A program made the translations under genes and the position numbers. From Siphonodentalium dalli (taxonomy: Eukaryota > Mollusca > Scaphopoda > Gadilida > Siphonodentaliidae), in the NCBI GenBank assembly GCA_032622095.1, contig CP136063.1, forward strand, positions 210,286,355 to 210,350,354: a stretch of DNA of 64,000 nucleotides, read 5' to 3'. Under the pieces are notes generated by a model, which was not told the origin of the DNA, ran no database searches, and saw only the letters and a list, made by a program, of their open reading frames with translations. Below, piece by piece: positions 38,026 to 51,074 of this stretch; positions within the stretch are counted from its first letter, which is position 1, and each line of letters opens with the position of its first letter.

Positions 38026-38320
38026 GTTCCGGGTCCAACTATATTGGACAGGCTACTAACCGCTGACTATTCACGGGCGCGATCCCACTACTGCTTGACA
38101 CGGGGACTTTTGCCTGCTGCGTTTCCGCCCTGGGCCGGTACGTCCCTCCTTAGACAACCTGACCACACGAGGCTCCCCAAGTGTGACCATATTGATGCCA
38201 AGCTTAGTGCGGACGCCCGATCGACATAGACCACCGGCTAGCAGTGACCCCATCCTCAAGCCGTCCTCCGAACCAGGCCTCCAAGTAGTTAGATTACAGG
38301 AGCACACCACAACTCCCAGC
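38026..38320 (-). ncRNA. 7SL: 7SL SRP RNA, copy 52
   Basis: Consensus RNA; tract type B. Confidence 0.92.
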
Positions 38321-38758
38321 CGACAACTCTCCTTCCCAACTGCACATTTGTATGCATTCACCTATAAGTGACATGTCCGAATCAACAACTGCACTTTGGT
38401 TGACCCATTTGTACAATCCATATGTTACAACCATACAGCCACGTGTCAAATCGAAAGACAGAGTTGTCCATCCTTGCCCACATACAACACTCAATGTTTG
38501 TAAACCAAGATCACGACACTGTGCATGCATTGCCAAGGGGGCATTAACTTTGACTCATCCGCCAATTGTTCACTTTGGGAAGAAACAAAAAGTGCAGGTC
38601 AGAATATATATCGTGTATTTGGGAAGGGACTCAAAACAAACCCCGATCATGTGTCACCCAAATTTTTGTCTTTTAGTCGTTTGGGCTAGAATTTTTGCTC
38701 ATTTTGATCGCACGGGTACACGCAAATGAAAGATGTCGACAAAACTGCGAATATAAAA

Positions 38759-39053
38759 GTTCCGGGTCCAACTATATTGGACAGGCTACTAACCGCTGAC
38801 TATTCACGGGCGCGATCCCACTACTGCTTGACACGGGGACTTTTGCCTGCTGCGTTTCCGCCCTGGGCCGGTACGTCCCTCCTTAGACAACCTGACCACA
38901 CGAGGCTCCCCAAGTGTGACCATATTGATGCCAAGCTTAGTGCGGACGCCCGATCGACATAGACCACCGGCTAGCAGTGACCCCATCCTCAAGCCGTCCT
39001 CCGAACCAGGCCTCCAAGTAGTTAGATTACAGGAGCACACCACAACTCCCAGC
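38759..39053 (-). ncRNA. 7SL: 7SL SRP RNA, copy 53
   Basis: Consensus RNA. A-to-T at 38752 alters the second terminator T run (shared with copies 56 and 68). Tract type C. Confidence 0.92.
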
Positions 39054-39491
39054 CGACAACTCTCCTTCCCAACTGCACATTTGTATGCATTCACCTATAA
39101 GTGACATGTCCGAATCAACAACTGCACTTTGGTTGACCCATTTGTACAATCCATATGTTACAACCATACAGCCACGTGTCAAATCGAAAGACAGAGTTGT
39201 CCATCCTTGCCCACATACAACACTCAATGTTTGTAAACCAAGATCACGACACTGTGCATGCATTGCCAAGGGGGCATTAACTTTGACTCATCCGCCCATT
39301 GTTCGCTTTGGGAAGAAACAAAAAGTGCAGGTCAGAATATATATCGTGTATTTGGGAAGGGACTCAAAACAAACCCCGATCATGTGTCACCCAAATTTTT
39401 GTCTTTTAGTCGTTTGGGCTAGAATTTTTGCTCATTTTGATCGCACGGGTACACGCAAATGAAAGATGTCGACAAAACTGCGAAAATAAAA

Positions 39492-39786
39492 GTTCCGGGT
39501 CCAACTATATTGGACAGGCTACTAACCGCTGACTATTCACGGGCGCGATCCCACTACTGCTTGACACGGGGACTTTTGCCTGCTGCGTTTCCGCCCTGGG
39601 CCGGTACGTCCCTCCTTAGACAACCTGACCACACGAGGCTCCCCAAGTGTGACCATATTGATGCCAAGCTTAGTGCGGACGCCCGATCGACATAGACCAC
39701 CGGCTAGCAGTGACCCCATCCTCAAGCCGTCCTCCGAACCAGGCCTCCACGTAGTTAGATTACAGGAGCACACCACAACTCCCAGC
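39492..39786 (-). ncRNA. 7SL: 7SL SRP RNA, copy 54
   Basis: U37G (39750), shared with copies 57 and 69. It removes the A32-U37 pair that closes the small CUAC-loop hairpin in my fold. Tract type C. Confidence 0.91.
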
Positions 39787-40224
39787 CGACAACTCTCCTT
39801 CCCAACTGCACATTTGTATGCATTCACCTATAAGTGACATGTCCGAATCAACAACTGCACTTTGGTTGACCCATTTGTACAATCCATATGTTACAACCAT
39901 ACAGCCACGTGTCAAATCGAAAGACAGAGTTGTCCATCCTTGCCCACATACAACACTCAATGTTTGTAAACCAAGATCACGACACTGTGCATGCATTGCC
40001 AAGGGGGCATTAACTTTGACTCATCCGCCCATTGTTCACTTTGGGAAGAAACAAAAAGTGCAGGTCAGAATATATATCGTGTATTTGGGAAGGGACTCAA
40101 AACAAACCCCGATCATGTGTCACCCAAATTTTTTTCTTTTAGTCGTTTGGGCTAGAATTTTTGCTCATTTTGATCGCACGGGTACACGCAAATGAAAGAT
40201 GTCGACAAAACTGCGAAAATAAAA

Positions 40225-40519
40225 GTTCCGGGTCCAACTATATTGGACAGGCTACTAACCGCTGACTATTCACGGGCGCGATCCCACTACTGCTTGACAC
40301 GGGGACTTTTGCCTGCTGCGTTTCCGCCCTGGGCCGGTACGTCCCTCCTTAGACAACCTGACCACACGAGGCTCCCCAAGTGTGACCATATTGATGCCAA
40401 GCTTAGTGCGGACGCCCGATCGACATAGACCACCGGCTAGCAGTGACCCCATCCTCAAGCCGTCCTCCGAACCAGGCCTCCAAGTAGTTAGATTACAGGA
40501 GCACACCACAACTCCCAGC
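40225..40519 (-). ncRNA. 7SL: 7SL SRP RNA, copy 55
   Basis: Consensus RNA; tract type B between type C neighbours. Confidence 0.92.
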
Positions 40520-40957
40520 CGACAACTCTCCTTCCCAACTGCACATTTGTATGCATTCACCTATAAGTGACATGTCCGAATCAACAACTGCACTTTGGTT
40601 GACCCATTTGTACAATCCATATGTTACAACCATACAGCCACGTGTCAAATCGAAAGACAGAGTTGTCCATCCTTGCCCACATACAACACTCAATGTTTGT
40701 AAACCAAGATCACGACACTGTGCATGCATTGCCAAGGGGGCATTAACTTTGACTCATCCGCCCATTGTTCACTTTGGGAAGAAACAAAAAGTGCAGGTCA
40801 GAATATATATCGTGTATTTGGGAAGGGACTCAAAACAAACCCCGATCATGTGTCACCCAAATTTTTGTCTTTTAGTCGTTTGGGCTAGAATTTTTGCTCA
40901 TTTTGATCGCACGGGTACACGCAAATGAAAGATGTCGACAAAACTGCGAATATAAAA

Positions 40958-41252
40958 GTTCCGGGTCCAACTATATTGGACAGGCTACTAACCGCTGACT
41001 ATTCACGGGCGCGATCCCACTACTGCTTGACACGGGGACTTTTGCCTGCTGCGTTTCCGCCCTGGGCCGGTACGTCCCTCCTTAGACAACCTGACCACAC
41101 GAGGCTCCCCAAGTGTGACCATATTGATGCCAAGCTTAGTGCGGACGCCCGATCGACATAGACCACCGGCTAGCAGTGACCCCATCCTCAAGCCGTCCTC
41201 CGAACCAGGCCTCCAAGTAGTTAGATTACAGGAGCACACCACAACTCCCAGC
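40958..41252 (-). ncRNA. 7SL: 7SL SRP RNA, copy 56
   Basis: Consensus RNA; terminator variant at 40951; tract type C. Twin of copy 53 at three units. Confidence 0.92.
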
Positions 41253-41690
41253 CGACAACTCTCCTTCCCAACTGCACATTTGTATGCATTCACCTATAAG
41301 TGACATGTCCGAATCAACAACTGCACTTTGGTTGACCCATTTGTACAATCCATATGTTACAACCATACAGCCACGTGTCAAATCGAAAGACAGAGTTGTC
41401 CATCCTTGCCCACATACAACACTCAATGTTTGTAAACCAAGATCACGACACTGTGCATGCATTGCCAAGGGGGCATTAACTTTGACTCATCCGCCCATTG
41501 TTCGCTTTGGGAAGAAACAAAAAGTGCAGGTCAGAATATATATCGTGTATTTGGGAAGGGACTCAAAACAAACCCCGATCATGTGTCACCCAAATTTTTG
41601 TCTTTTAGTCGTTTGGGCTAGAATTTTTGCTCATTTTGATCGCACGGGTACACGCAAATGAAAGATGTCGACAAAACTGCGAAAATAAAA

Positions 41691-41985
41691 GTTCCGGGTC
41701 CAACTATATTGGACAGGCTACTAACCGCTGACTATTCACGGGCGCGATCCCACTACTGCTTGACACGGGGACTTTTGCCTGCTGCGTTTCCGCCCTGGGC
41801 CGGTACGTCCCTCCTTAGACAACCTGACCACACGAGGCTCCCCAAGTGTGACCATATTGATGCCAAGCTTAGTGCGGACGCCCGATCGACATAGACCACC
41901 GGCTAGCAGTGACCCCATCCTCAAGCCGTCCTCCGAACCAGGCCTCCACGTAGTTAGATTACAGGAGCACACCACAACTCCCAGC
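41691..41985 (-). ncRNA. 7SL: 7SL SRP RNA, copy 57
   Basis: U37G (41949); tract type C. Twin of copy 54. Confidence 0.91.
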
Positions 41986-42423
41986 CGACAACTCTCCTTC
42001 CCAACTGCACATTTGTATGCATTCACCTATAAGTGACATGTCCGAATCAACAACTGCACTTTGGTTGACCCATTTGTACAATCCATATGTTACAACCATA
42101 CAGCCACGTGTCAAATCGAAAGACAGAGTTGTCCATCCTTGCCCACATACAACACTCAATGTTTGTAAACCAAGATCACGACACTGTGCATGCATTGCCA
42201 AGGGGGCATTAACTTTGACTCATCCGCCCATTGTTCTCTTTGGGAAGAAGCAAAAAGTGCAGGTCAGAATATATATCGTGTATTTGGGAAGGGACTCAAA
42301 ACAAACCCCGATCATGTGTCACCCAAATTTTTGTCTTTTAGTCGTTTGGGCTAGAATTTTTGCTCATTTTGATCGCACGGGTACACGCAAATGAAAGATG
42401 TCGACAAAACTGCGAAAATAAAA

Positions 42424-42718
42424 GTTCCGGGTCCAACTATATTGGACAGGCTACTAACCGCTGACTATTCACGGGCGCGATCCCACTACTGCTTGACACG
42501 GGGACTTTTGCCTGCTGCGTTTCCGCCCTGGGCCGGTACGTCCCTCCTTAGACAACCTGACCACACGAGGCTCCCCAAGTGTGACCATATTGATGCCAAG
42601 CTTAGTGCGGACGCCCGATCGACATAGACCACCGGCTAGCAGTGACCCCATCCTCAAGCCGTCCTCCGAACCAGGCCTCCAAGTAGTTAGATTACAGGAG
42701 CACACCACAACTCCCAGC
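42424..42718 (-). ncRNA. 7SL: 7SL SRP RNA, copy 58
   Basis: Consensus RNA; tract type C. Spacer downstream has TTCTCTT at 42237 (shared with 45172) and a private change near 42250. Confidence 0.92.
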
Positions 42719-43156
42719 CGACAACTCTCCTTCCCAACTGCACATTTGTATGCATTCACCTATAAGTGACATGTCCGAATCAACAACTGCACTTTGGTTG
42801 ACCCATTTGTACAATCCATATGTTACAACCATACAGCCACGTGTCAAATCGAAAGACAGAGTTGTCCATCCTTGCCCACATACAACACTCAATGTTTGTA
42901 AACCAAGATCACGACACTGTGCATGCATTGCCAAGGGGGCATTAACTTTGACTCATCCGCCCATTGTTCACTTTGGGAAGAAACAAAAAGTGCAGGTCAG
43001 AATATATATCGTGTATTTGGGAAGGGACTCAAAACAAACCCCGATCATGTGTCACCCAAATTTTTGTCTTTTAGTCGTTTGGGCTAGAATTTTTGCTCAT
43101 TTTGATCGCACGGGTACACGCAAATGAAAGATGTCGACAAAACTGCGAAAATAAAA

Positions 43157-43451
43157 GTTCCGGGTCCAACTATATTGGACAGGCTACTAACCGCTGACTA
43201 TTCACGGGCGCGATCCCACTACTGCTTGACACGGGGACTTTTGCCTGCTGCGTTTCCGCCCTGGGCCGGTACGTCCCTCCTTAGACAACCTGACCACACG
43301 AGGCTCCCCAAGTGTGACCATATTGATGCCAAGCTTAGTGCGGACGCCCGATCGACATAGACCACCGGCTAGCAGTGACCCCATCCTCAAGCCGTCCTCC
43401 GAACCAGGCCTCCAAGTAGTTAGATTACAGGAGCACACCACAACTCCCAGC
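43157..43451 (-). ncRNA. 7SL: 7SL SRP RNA, copy 59
   Basis: Consensus RNA; tract type C; upstream G-to-A at 43631, shared with 46566. Confidence 0.92.
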
Positions 43452-43889
43452 CGACAACTCTCCTTCCCAACTGCACATTTGTATGCATTCACCTATAAGT
43501 GACATGTCCGAATCAACAACTGCACTTTGGTTGACCCATTTGTACAATCCATATGTTACAACCATACAGCCACGTGTCAAATCGAAAGACAGAGTTGTCC
43601 ATCCTTGCCCACATACAACACTCAATGTTTATAAACCAAGATCACGACACTGTGCATGCATTGCCAAGGGGGCATTAACTTTGACTCATCCGCCCATTGT
43701 TCACTTTGGGAAGAAACAAAAAGTGCAGGTCAGAATATATATCGTGTATTTGGGAAGGGACTCAAAACAAACCCCGATCATGTGTCACCCAAATTTTTTT
43801 CTTTTAGTCGTTTGGGCTAGAATTTTTGCTCATTTTGATCGCACGGGTACACGCAAATGAAAGATGTCGACAAAACTGCGAAAATAAAA

Positions 43890-44184
43890 GTTCCGGGTCC
43901 AACTATATTGGACAGGCTACTAACCGCTGACTATTCACGGGCGCGATCCCACTACTGCTTGACACGGGGACTTTTGCCTGCTGCGTTTCCGCCCTGGGCC
44001 GGTACGTCCCTCCTTAGACAACCTGACCACACGAGGCTCCCCAAGTGTGACCATATTGATGCCAAGCTTAGTGCGGACGCCCGATCGACATAGACCACCG
44101 GCTAGCAGTGACCCCATCCTCAAGCCGTCCTCCGAACCAGGTCTCCAAGTAGTTAGATTACAGGAGCACACCACAACTCCCAGC
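43890..44184 (-). ncRNA. 7SL: 7SL SRP RNA, copy 60
   Basis: G43A (44142), private. Tract type B, while its block partner copy 64 has type C. Confidence 0.92.
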
Positions 44185-44623
44185 CGACAACTCTCCTTCC
44201 CAACTGCACATTTGTATGCATTCACCTATAAGTGACATGTCCGAATCAACAACTGCACTTTGGTTGACCCATTTGTACAATCCATATGTTACAACCATAC
44301 AGCCACGTGTCAAATCGAAAGACAGAGTTGTCCATCCTTGCCCACATACAACACTCAATGTTTGTAAACCAAGATCACGACACTGTGCATGCATTGCCAA
44401 GGGGGCATTAACTTTGACTCATCCGCCCATTGTTCACTTTGGGAAGAAACAAAAAGTGCAGGTCAGAATATATATCGTGTATTTGGGAAGGGACTCAAAA
44501 CAAACCCCGATCATGTGTCACCCAAATTTTTTTCATTTAGTCGTTTGGGCTAGAATTTTTTTCTCATTTTGATCGCACGGGTACACGCAAATGAAAGATG
44601 TCGACAAAACTGCGAAAATAAAA

Positions 44624-44920
44624 GTTCCGGGTCCAACTATATTGGACAGGCTACTAACCGCTGACTATTCACGGGCGCGATCCCACTACTGCTTGACACG
44701 GGGACTTTTGCCTGCTGCGTTTCCGCCCTGGGCCGGTACGTCCCTCCTTAGACAACCTGACCACACGAGGCTCCCCAAGTGTGACACCATATTGATGCCA
44801 AGCTTAGTGCGGACGCCCGATCGACATAGACCACCGGCTAGCAGTGACCCCATCCTCAAGCCGTCCTCCGAACCAGGCCTCCAAGTAGTTAGATTACAGG
44901 AGCACACCACAACTCCCAGC
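44624..44920 (-). ncRNA. 7SL: 7SL SRP RNA, copy 61 (2-nt insertion in helix 6)
   Basis: Two extra bases near 44785 make the RNA read AUGGUGUCACAC instead of AUGGUCACAC at the foot of helix 6. The GGAG loop is intact. Gene length is 297. The same insertion is in copy 65, so it was copied rather than made twice. Downstream it also has TTTCATTT and two more T in GAATTTTTTTCTC. Confidence 0.88.
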
Positions 44921-45358
44921 CGACAACTCTCCTTCCCAACTGCACATTTGTATGCATTCACCTATAAGTGACATGTCCGAATCAACAACTGCACTTTGGT
45001 TGACCCATTTGTACAATCCATATGTTACAACCATACAGCCACGTGTCAAATCGAAAGACAGAGTTGTCCATCCTTGCCCACATACAACACTCAATGTTTG
45101 TAAACCAAGATCACGACACTGTGCATGCATTGCCAAGGGGGCATTAACTTTGACTCATCCGCCCATTGTTCTCTTTGGGAAGAAACAAAAAGTGCAGGTC
45201 AGAATATATATCGTGTATTTGGGAAGGGACTCAAAACAAACCCCGATCATGTGTCACCCAAATTTTTGTCTTTTAGTCGTTTGGGCTAGAATTTTTGCTC
45301 ATTTTGATCGCACGGGTACACGCAAATGAAAGATGTCGACAAAACTGCGAAAATAAAA

Positions 45359-45653
45359 GTTCCGGGTCCAACTATATTGGACAGGCTACTAACCGCTGAC
45401 TATTCACGGGCGCGATCCCACTACTGCTTGACACGGGGACTTTTGCCTGCTGCGTTTCCGCCCTGGGCCGGTACGTCCCTCCTTAGACAACCTGACCACA
45501 CGAGGCTCCCCAAGTGTGACCATATTGATGCCAAGCTTAGTGCGGACGCCCGATCGACATAGACCACCTGCTAGCAGTGACCCCATCCTCAAGCCGTCCT
45601 CCGAACCAGGCCTCCAAGTAGTTAGATTACAGGAGCACACCACAACTCCCAGC
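45359..45653 (-). ncRNA. 7SL: 7SL SRP RNA, copy 62
   Basis: C85A (45569), private. Tract type C. Confidence 0.92.
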
Positions 45654-46091
45654 CGACAACTCTCCTTCCCAACTGCACATTTGTATGCATTCACCTATAA
45701 GTGACATGTCCGAATCAACAACTGCACTTTGGTTGACCCATTTGTACAATCCATATGTTACAACCATACAGCCACGTGTCAAATCGAAAGACAGAGTTGT
45801 CCATCCTTGCCCACATACAACACTCAATGTTTGTAAACCAAGATCACGACACTGTGCATGCATTGCCAAGGGGGCATTAACTTTGACTCATCCGCCCATT
45901 GTTCACTTTGGGAAGAAACAAAAAGTGCAGGTCAGAATATATATCGTGTATTTGGGAAGGGACTCAAAACAAACCCCGATCATGTGTCACCCAAATTTTT
46001 GTCTTTTAGTCGTTTGGGCTAGAATTTTTGCTCATTTTGATCGCACGGGTACACGCAAATGAAAGATGTCGACAAAACTGCGAAAATAAAA

Positions 46092-46386
46092 GTTCCGGGT
46101 CCAACTATATTGGACAGGCTACTAACCGCTGACTATTCACGGGCGCGATCCCACTACTGCTTGACACGGGGACTTTTGCCTGCTGCGTTTCCGCCCTGGG
46201 CCGGTACGTCCCTCCTTAGACAACCTGACCACACGAGGCTCCCCAAGTGTGACCATATTGATGCCAAGCTTAGTGCGGACGCCCGATCGACATAGACCAC
46301 CGGCTAGCAGTGACCCCATCCTCAAGCCGTCCTCCGAACCAGGCCTCCAAGTAGTTAGATTACAGGAGCACACCACAACTCCCAGC
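46092..46386 (-). ncRNA. 7SL: 7SL SRP RNA, copy 63
   Basis: Consensus RNA; tract type C; upstream A at 46566 as for copy 59. Confidence 0.92.
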
Positions 46387-46824
46387 CGACAACTCTCCTT
46401 CCCAACTGCACATTTGTATGCATTCACCTATAAGTGACATGTCCGAATCAACAACTGCACTTTGGTTGACCCATTTGTACAATCCATATGTTACAACCAT
46501 ACAGCCACGTGTCAAATCGAAAGACAGAGTTGTCCATCCTTGCCCACATACAACACTCAATGTTTATAAACCAAGATCACGACACTGTGCATGCATTGCC
46601 AAGGGGGCATTAACTTTGACTCATCCGCCCATTGTTCACTTTGGGAAGAAACAAAAAGTGCAGGTCAGAATATATATCGTGTATTTGGGAAGGGACTCAA
46701 AACAAACCCCGATCATGTGTCACCCAAATTTTTGTCTTTTAGTCGTTTGGGCTAGAATTTTTGCTCATTTTGATCGCACGGGTACACGCAAATGAAAGAT
46801 GTCGACAAAACTGCGAAAATAAAA

Positions 46825-47119
46825 GTTCCGGGTCCAACTATATTGGACAGGCTACTAACCGCTGACTATTCACGGGCGCGATCCCACTACTGCTTGACAC
46901 GGGGACTTTTGCCTGCTGCGTTTCCGCCCTGGGCCGGTACGTCCCTCCTTAGACAACCTGACCACACGAGGCTCCCCAAGTGTGACCATATTGATGCCAA
47001 GCTTAGTGCGGACGCCCGATCGACATAGACCACCGGCTAGCAGTGACCCCATCCTCAAGCCGTCCTCCGAACCAGGCCTCCAAGTAGTTAGATTACAGGA
47101 GCACACCACAACTCCCAGC
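46825..47119 (-). ncRNA. 7SL: 7SL SRP RNA, copy 64
   Basis: Consensus RNA; tract type C. Confidence 0.92.
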
Positions 47120-47558
47120 CGACAACTCTCCTTCCCAACTGCACATTTGTATGCATTCACCTATAAGTGACATGTCCGAATCAACAACTGCACTTTGGTT
47201 GACCCATTTGTACAATCCATATGTTACAACCATACAGCCACGTGTCAAATCGAAAGACAGAGTTGTCCATCCTTGCCCACATACAACACTCAATGTTTGT
47301 AAACCAAGATCACGACACTGTGCATGCATTGCCAAGGGGGCATTAACTTTGACTCATCCGCCCATTGTTCACTTTGGGAAGAAACAAAAAGTGCAGGTCA
47401 GAATATATATCGTGTATTTGGGAAGGGACTCAAAACAAACCCCGATCATGTGTCACCCAAATTTTTTTCATTTAGTCGTTTGGGCTAGAATTTTTTTCTC
47501 ATTTTGATCGCACGGGTACACGCAAATGAAAGATGTCGACAAAACTGCGAAAATAAAA

Positions 47559-47855
47559 GTTCCGGGTCCAACTATATTGGACAGGCTACTAACCGCTGAC
47601 TATTCACGGGCGCGATCCCACTACTGCTTGACACGGGGACTTTTGCCTGCTGCGTTTCCGCCCTGGGCCGGTACGTCCCTCCTTAGACAACCTGACCACA
47701 CGAGGCTCCCCAAGTGTGACACCATATTGATGCCAAGCTTAGTGCGGACGCCCGATCGACATAGACCACCGGCTAGCAGTGACCCCATCCTCAAGCCGTC
47801 CTCCGAACCAGGCCTCCAAGTAGTTAGATTACAGGAGCACACCACAACTCCCAGC
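47559..47855 (-). ncRNA. 7SL: 7SL SRP RNA, copy 65 (2-nt insertion in helix 6)
   Basis: Same two-base insertion as copy 61, here near 47720, and the same flanking tract changes (47470). Confidence 0.88.
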
Positions 47856-48293
47856 CGACAACTCTCCTTCCCAACTGCACATTTGTATGCATTCACCTAT
47901 AAGTGACATGTCCGAATCAACAACTGCACTTTGGTTGACCCATTTGTACAATCCATATGTTACAACCATACAGCCACGTGTCAAATCGAAAGACAGAGTT
48001 GTCCATCCTTGCCCACATACAACACTCAATGTTTGTAAACCAAGATCACGACACTGTGCATGCATTGCCAAGGGGGCATTAACTTTGACTCATCCGCCCA
48101 TTGTTCACTTTGGGAAGAAACAAAAAGTGCAGGTCAGAATATATATCGTGTATTTGGGAAGGGACTCAAAACAAACCCCGATCATGTGTCACCCAAATTT
48201 TTTTCATTTAGTCGTTTGGGCTAGAATTTTTGCTCATTTTGATCGCACGGGTACACGCAAATGAAAGATGTCGACAAAACTGCGAAAATAAAA

Positions 48294-48588
48294 GTTCCGG
48301 GTCCAACTATATTGGACAGGCTACTAACCGCTGACTATTCACGGGCGCGATCCCACTACTGCTTGACACGGGGACTTTTGCCTGCTGCGTTTCCGCCCTG
48401 GGCCGGTACGTCCCTCCTTAGACAACCTGACCACACGAGGCTCCCCAAGTGTGACCATATTGATGCCAAGCTTAGTGCGGACGCCCGATCGACATAGACC
48501 ACCGGCTAGCAGTGACCCCATCCTCAAGCCGTCCTCCGAACCAGGCCTCCAAGTAGTTAGATTACAGGAGCACACCACAACTCCCAGC
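48294..48588 (-). ncRNA. 7SL: 7SL SRP RNA, copy 66
   Basis: Consensus RNA. Tract has TTTCATTT like copies 61 and 65, but without their other changes. Confidence 0.92.
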
Positions 48589-49026
48589 CGACAACTCTCC
48601 TTCCCAACTGCACATTTGTATGCATTCACCTATAAGTGACATGTCCGAATCAACAACTGCACTTTGGTTGACCCATTTGTACAATCCATATGTTACAACC
48701 ATACAGCCACGTGTCAAATCGAAAGACAGAGTTGTCCATCCTTGCCCACATACAACACTCAATGTTTGTAAACCAAGATCACGACACTGTGCATGCATTG
48801 CCAAGGGGGCATTAACTTTGACTCATCCGCCCATTGTTCACTTTGGGAAGAAACAAAAAGTGCAGGTCAGAATATATATCGTGTATTTGGGAAGGGACTC
48901 AAAACAAACCCCGATCATGTGTCACCCAAATTTTTTTCTTTTAGTCGTTTGGGCTAGAATTTTTGCTCATTTTGATCGCACGGGTACACGCAAATGAAAG
49001 ATGTCGACAAAACTGCGAAAATAAAA

Positions 49027-49321
49027 GTTCCGGCTCCAACTATATTGGACAGGCTACTAACCGCTGACTATTCACGGGCGCGATACCACTACTGCTTGAC
49101 ACGGGGACTTTTGCCTGCTGCGTTTCCGCCCTGGGCCGGTACGTCCCTCCTTAGACAACCTGACCACACGAGGCTCCCCAAGTGTGACCATATTGATGCC
49201 AAGCTTAGTGCGGACGCCCGATCGACATAGACCACCGGCTAGCAGTGACCCCATCCTCAAGCCGTCCTCCGAACCAGGCCTCCAAGTAGTTAGATTACAG
49301 GAGCACACCACAACTCCCAGC
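49027..49321 (-). ncRNA. 7SL: 7SL SRP RNA, copy 67
   Basis: G237U (49085) in the conserved GUGGGAUC return strand of the S domain, and C288G (49034) near the 3' end. Both are private; this copy may be weakened. Tract type B. Confidence 0.88.
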
Positions 49322-49759
49322 CGACAACTCTCCTTCCCAACTGCACATTTGTATGCATTCACCTATAAGTGACATGTCCGAATCAACAACTGCACTTTGG
49401 TTGACCCATTTGTACAATCCATATGTTACAACCATACAGCCACGTGTCAAATCGAAAGACAGAGTTGTCCATCCTTGCCCACATACAACACTCAATGTTT
49501 GTAAACCAAGATCACGACACTGTGCATGCATTGCCAAGGGGGCATTAACTTTGACTCATCCGCCCATTGTTCACTTTGGGAAGAAACAAAAAGTGCAGGT
49601 CAGAATATATATCGTGTATTTGGGAAGGGACTCAAAACAAACCCCGATCATGTGTCACCCAAATTTTTGTCTTTTAGTCGTTTGGGCTAGAATTTTTGCT
49701 CATTTTGATCGCACGGGTACACGCAAATGAAAGATGTCGACAAAACTGCGAATATAAAA

Positions 49760-50054
49760 GTTCCGGGTCCAACTATATTGGACAGGCTACTAACCGCTGA
49801 CTATTCACGGGCGCGATCCCACTACTGCTTGACACGGGGACTTTTGCCTGCTGCGTTTCCGCCCTGGGCCGGTACGTCCCTCCTTAGACAACCTGACCAC
49901 ACGAGGCTCCCCAAGTGTGACCATATTGATGCCAAGCTTAGTGCGGACGCCCGATCGACATAGACCACCGGCTAGCAGTGACCCCATCCTCAAGCCGTCC
50001 TCCGAACCAGGCCTCCAAGTAGTTAGATTACAGGAGCACACCACAACTCCCAGC
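49760..50054 (-). ncRNA. 7SL: 7SL SRP RNA, copy 68
   Basis: Consensus RNA; terminator variant at 49753 as in copies 53 and 56. Tract type C. Confidence 0.92.
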
Positions 50055-50492
50055 CGACAACTCTCCTTCCCAACTGCACATTTGTATGCATTCACCTATA
50101 AGTGACATGTCCGAATCAACAACTGCACTTTGGTTGACCCATTTGTACAATCCATATGTTACAACCATACAGCCACGTGTCAAATCGAAAGACAGAGTTG
50201 TCCATCCTTGCCCACATACAACACTCAATGTTTGTAAACCAAGATCACGACACTGTGCATGCATTGCCAAGGGGGCATTAACTTTGACTCATCCGCCCAT
50301 TGTTCACTTTGGGAAGAAACAAAAAGTGCAGGTCAGAATATATATCGTGTATTTGGGAAGGGACTCAAAACAAACCCCGATCATGTGTCACCCAAATTTT
50401 TGTCTTTTAGTCGTTTGGGCTAGAATTTTTGCTCATTTTGATCGCACGGGTACACGCAAATGAAAGATGTCGACAAAACTGCGAAAATAAAA

Positions 50493-50787
50493 GTTCCGGG
50501 TCCAACTATATTGGACAGGCTACTAACCGCTGACTATTCACGGGCGCGATCCCACTACTGCTTGACACGGGGACTTTTGCCTGCTGCGTTTCCGCCCTGG
50601 GCCGGTACGTCCCTCCTTAGACAACCTGACCACACGAGGCTCCCCAAGTGTGACCATATTGATGCCAAGCTTAGTGCGGACGCCCGATCGACATAGACCA
50701 CCGGCTAGCAGTGACCCCATCCTCAAGCCGTCCTCCGAACCAGGCCTCCACGTAGTTAGATTACAGGAGCACACCACAACTCCCAGC
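50493..50787 (-). ncRNA. 7SL: 7SL SRP RNA, copy 69 (next to the insertion)
   Basis: U37G (50751) as in copies 54 and 57. The 1,100-bp insertion begins 174 bp upstream of its start, so it keeps the TATA-like box and the CACGTG at 50907-50912 but loses contact with the more distal spacer. Tract type C. Confidence 0.9.
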
Positions 50788-51074
50788 CGACAACTCTCCT
50801 TCCCAACTGCACATTTGTATGCATTCACCTATAAGTGACATGTCCGAATCAACAACTGCACTTTGGTTGACCCATTTGTACAATCCATATGTTACAACCA
50901 TACAGCCACGTGTCAAATCGAAAGACAGAGTTGTCCATCCTTGCCCACATACAACACTCATTGTTATCCTCCTCCCTATTTTCCACCCTTCTGATTGGCC
51001 CATGTGCTGTCACGTGCCGGGCGACAAATCACACTGTCGCCCGCTAACCCGTGAGACATTGTTTTTGTCGCCCG

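Larger units (their letters stand above)
38726..43123. repeat. Three-unit higher-order repeat, two blocks (period 2,199 bp)
   Basis: Shared variants at 38752/40951, 39305/41504 and 39750/41949, with the same tract order C, C, B in the first block and C, C, C in the second. A third, partial copy sits at 49727-50960: it has 49753 and 50751 but not the middle variant, and its pattern is interrupted by the insertion. Confidence 0.9.
42017..47886. repeat. Four-unit higher-order repeat, two blocks (period 2,935 bp)
   Basis: Shared variants at 42237/45172, 43631/46566, 44535/47470 and the two-base helix 6 insertion at about 44785/47720. Later differences are private changes in copies 60 and 62 and a tract switch between copies 60 (B) and 64 (C). 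Confidence 0.92.
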
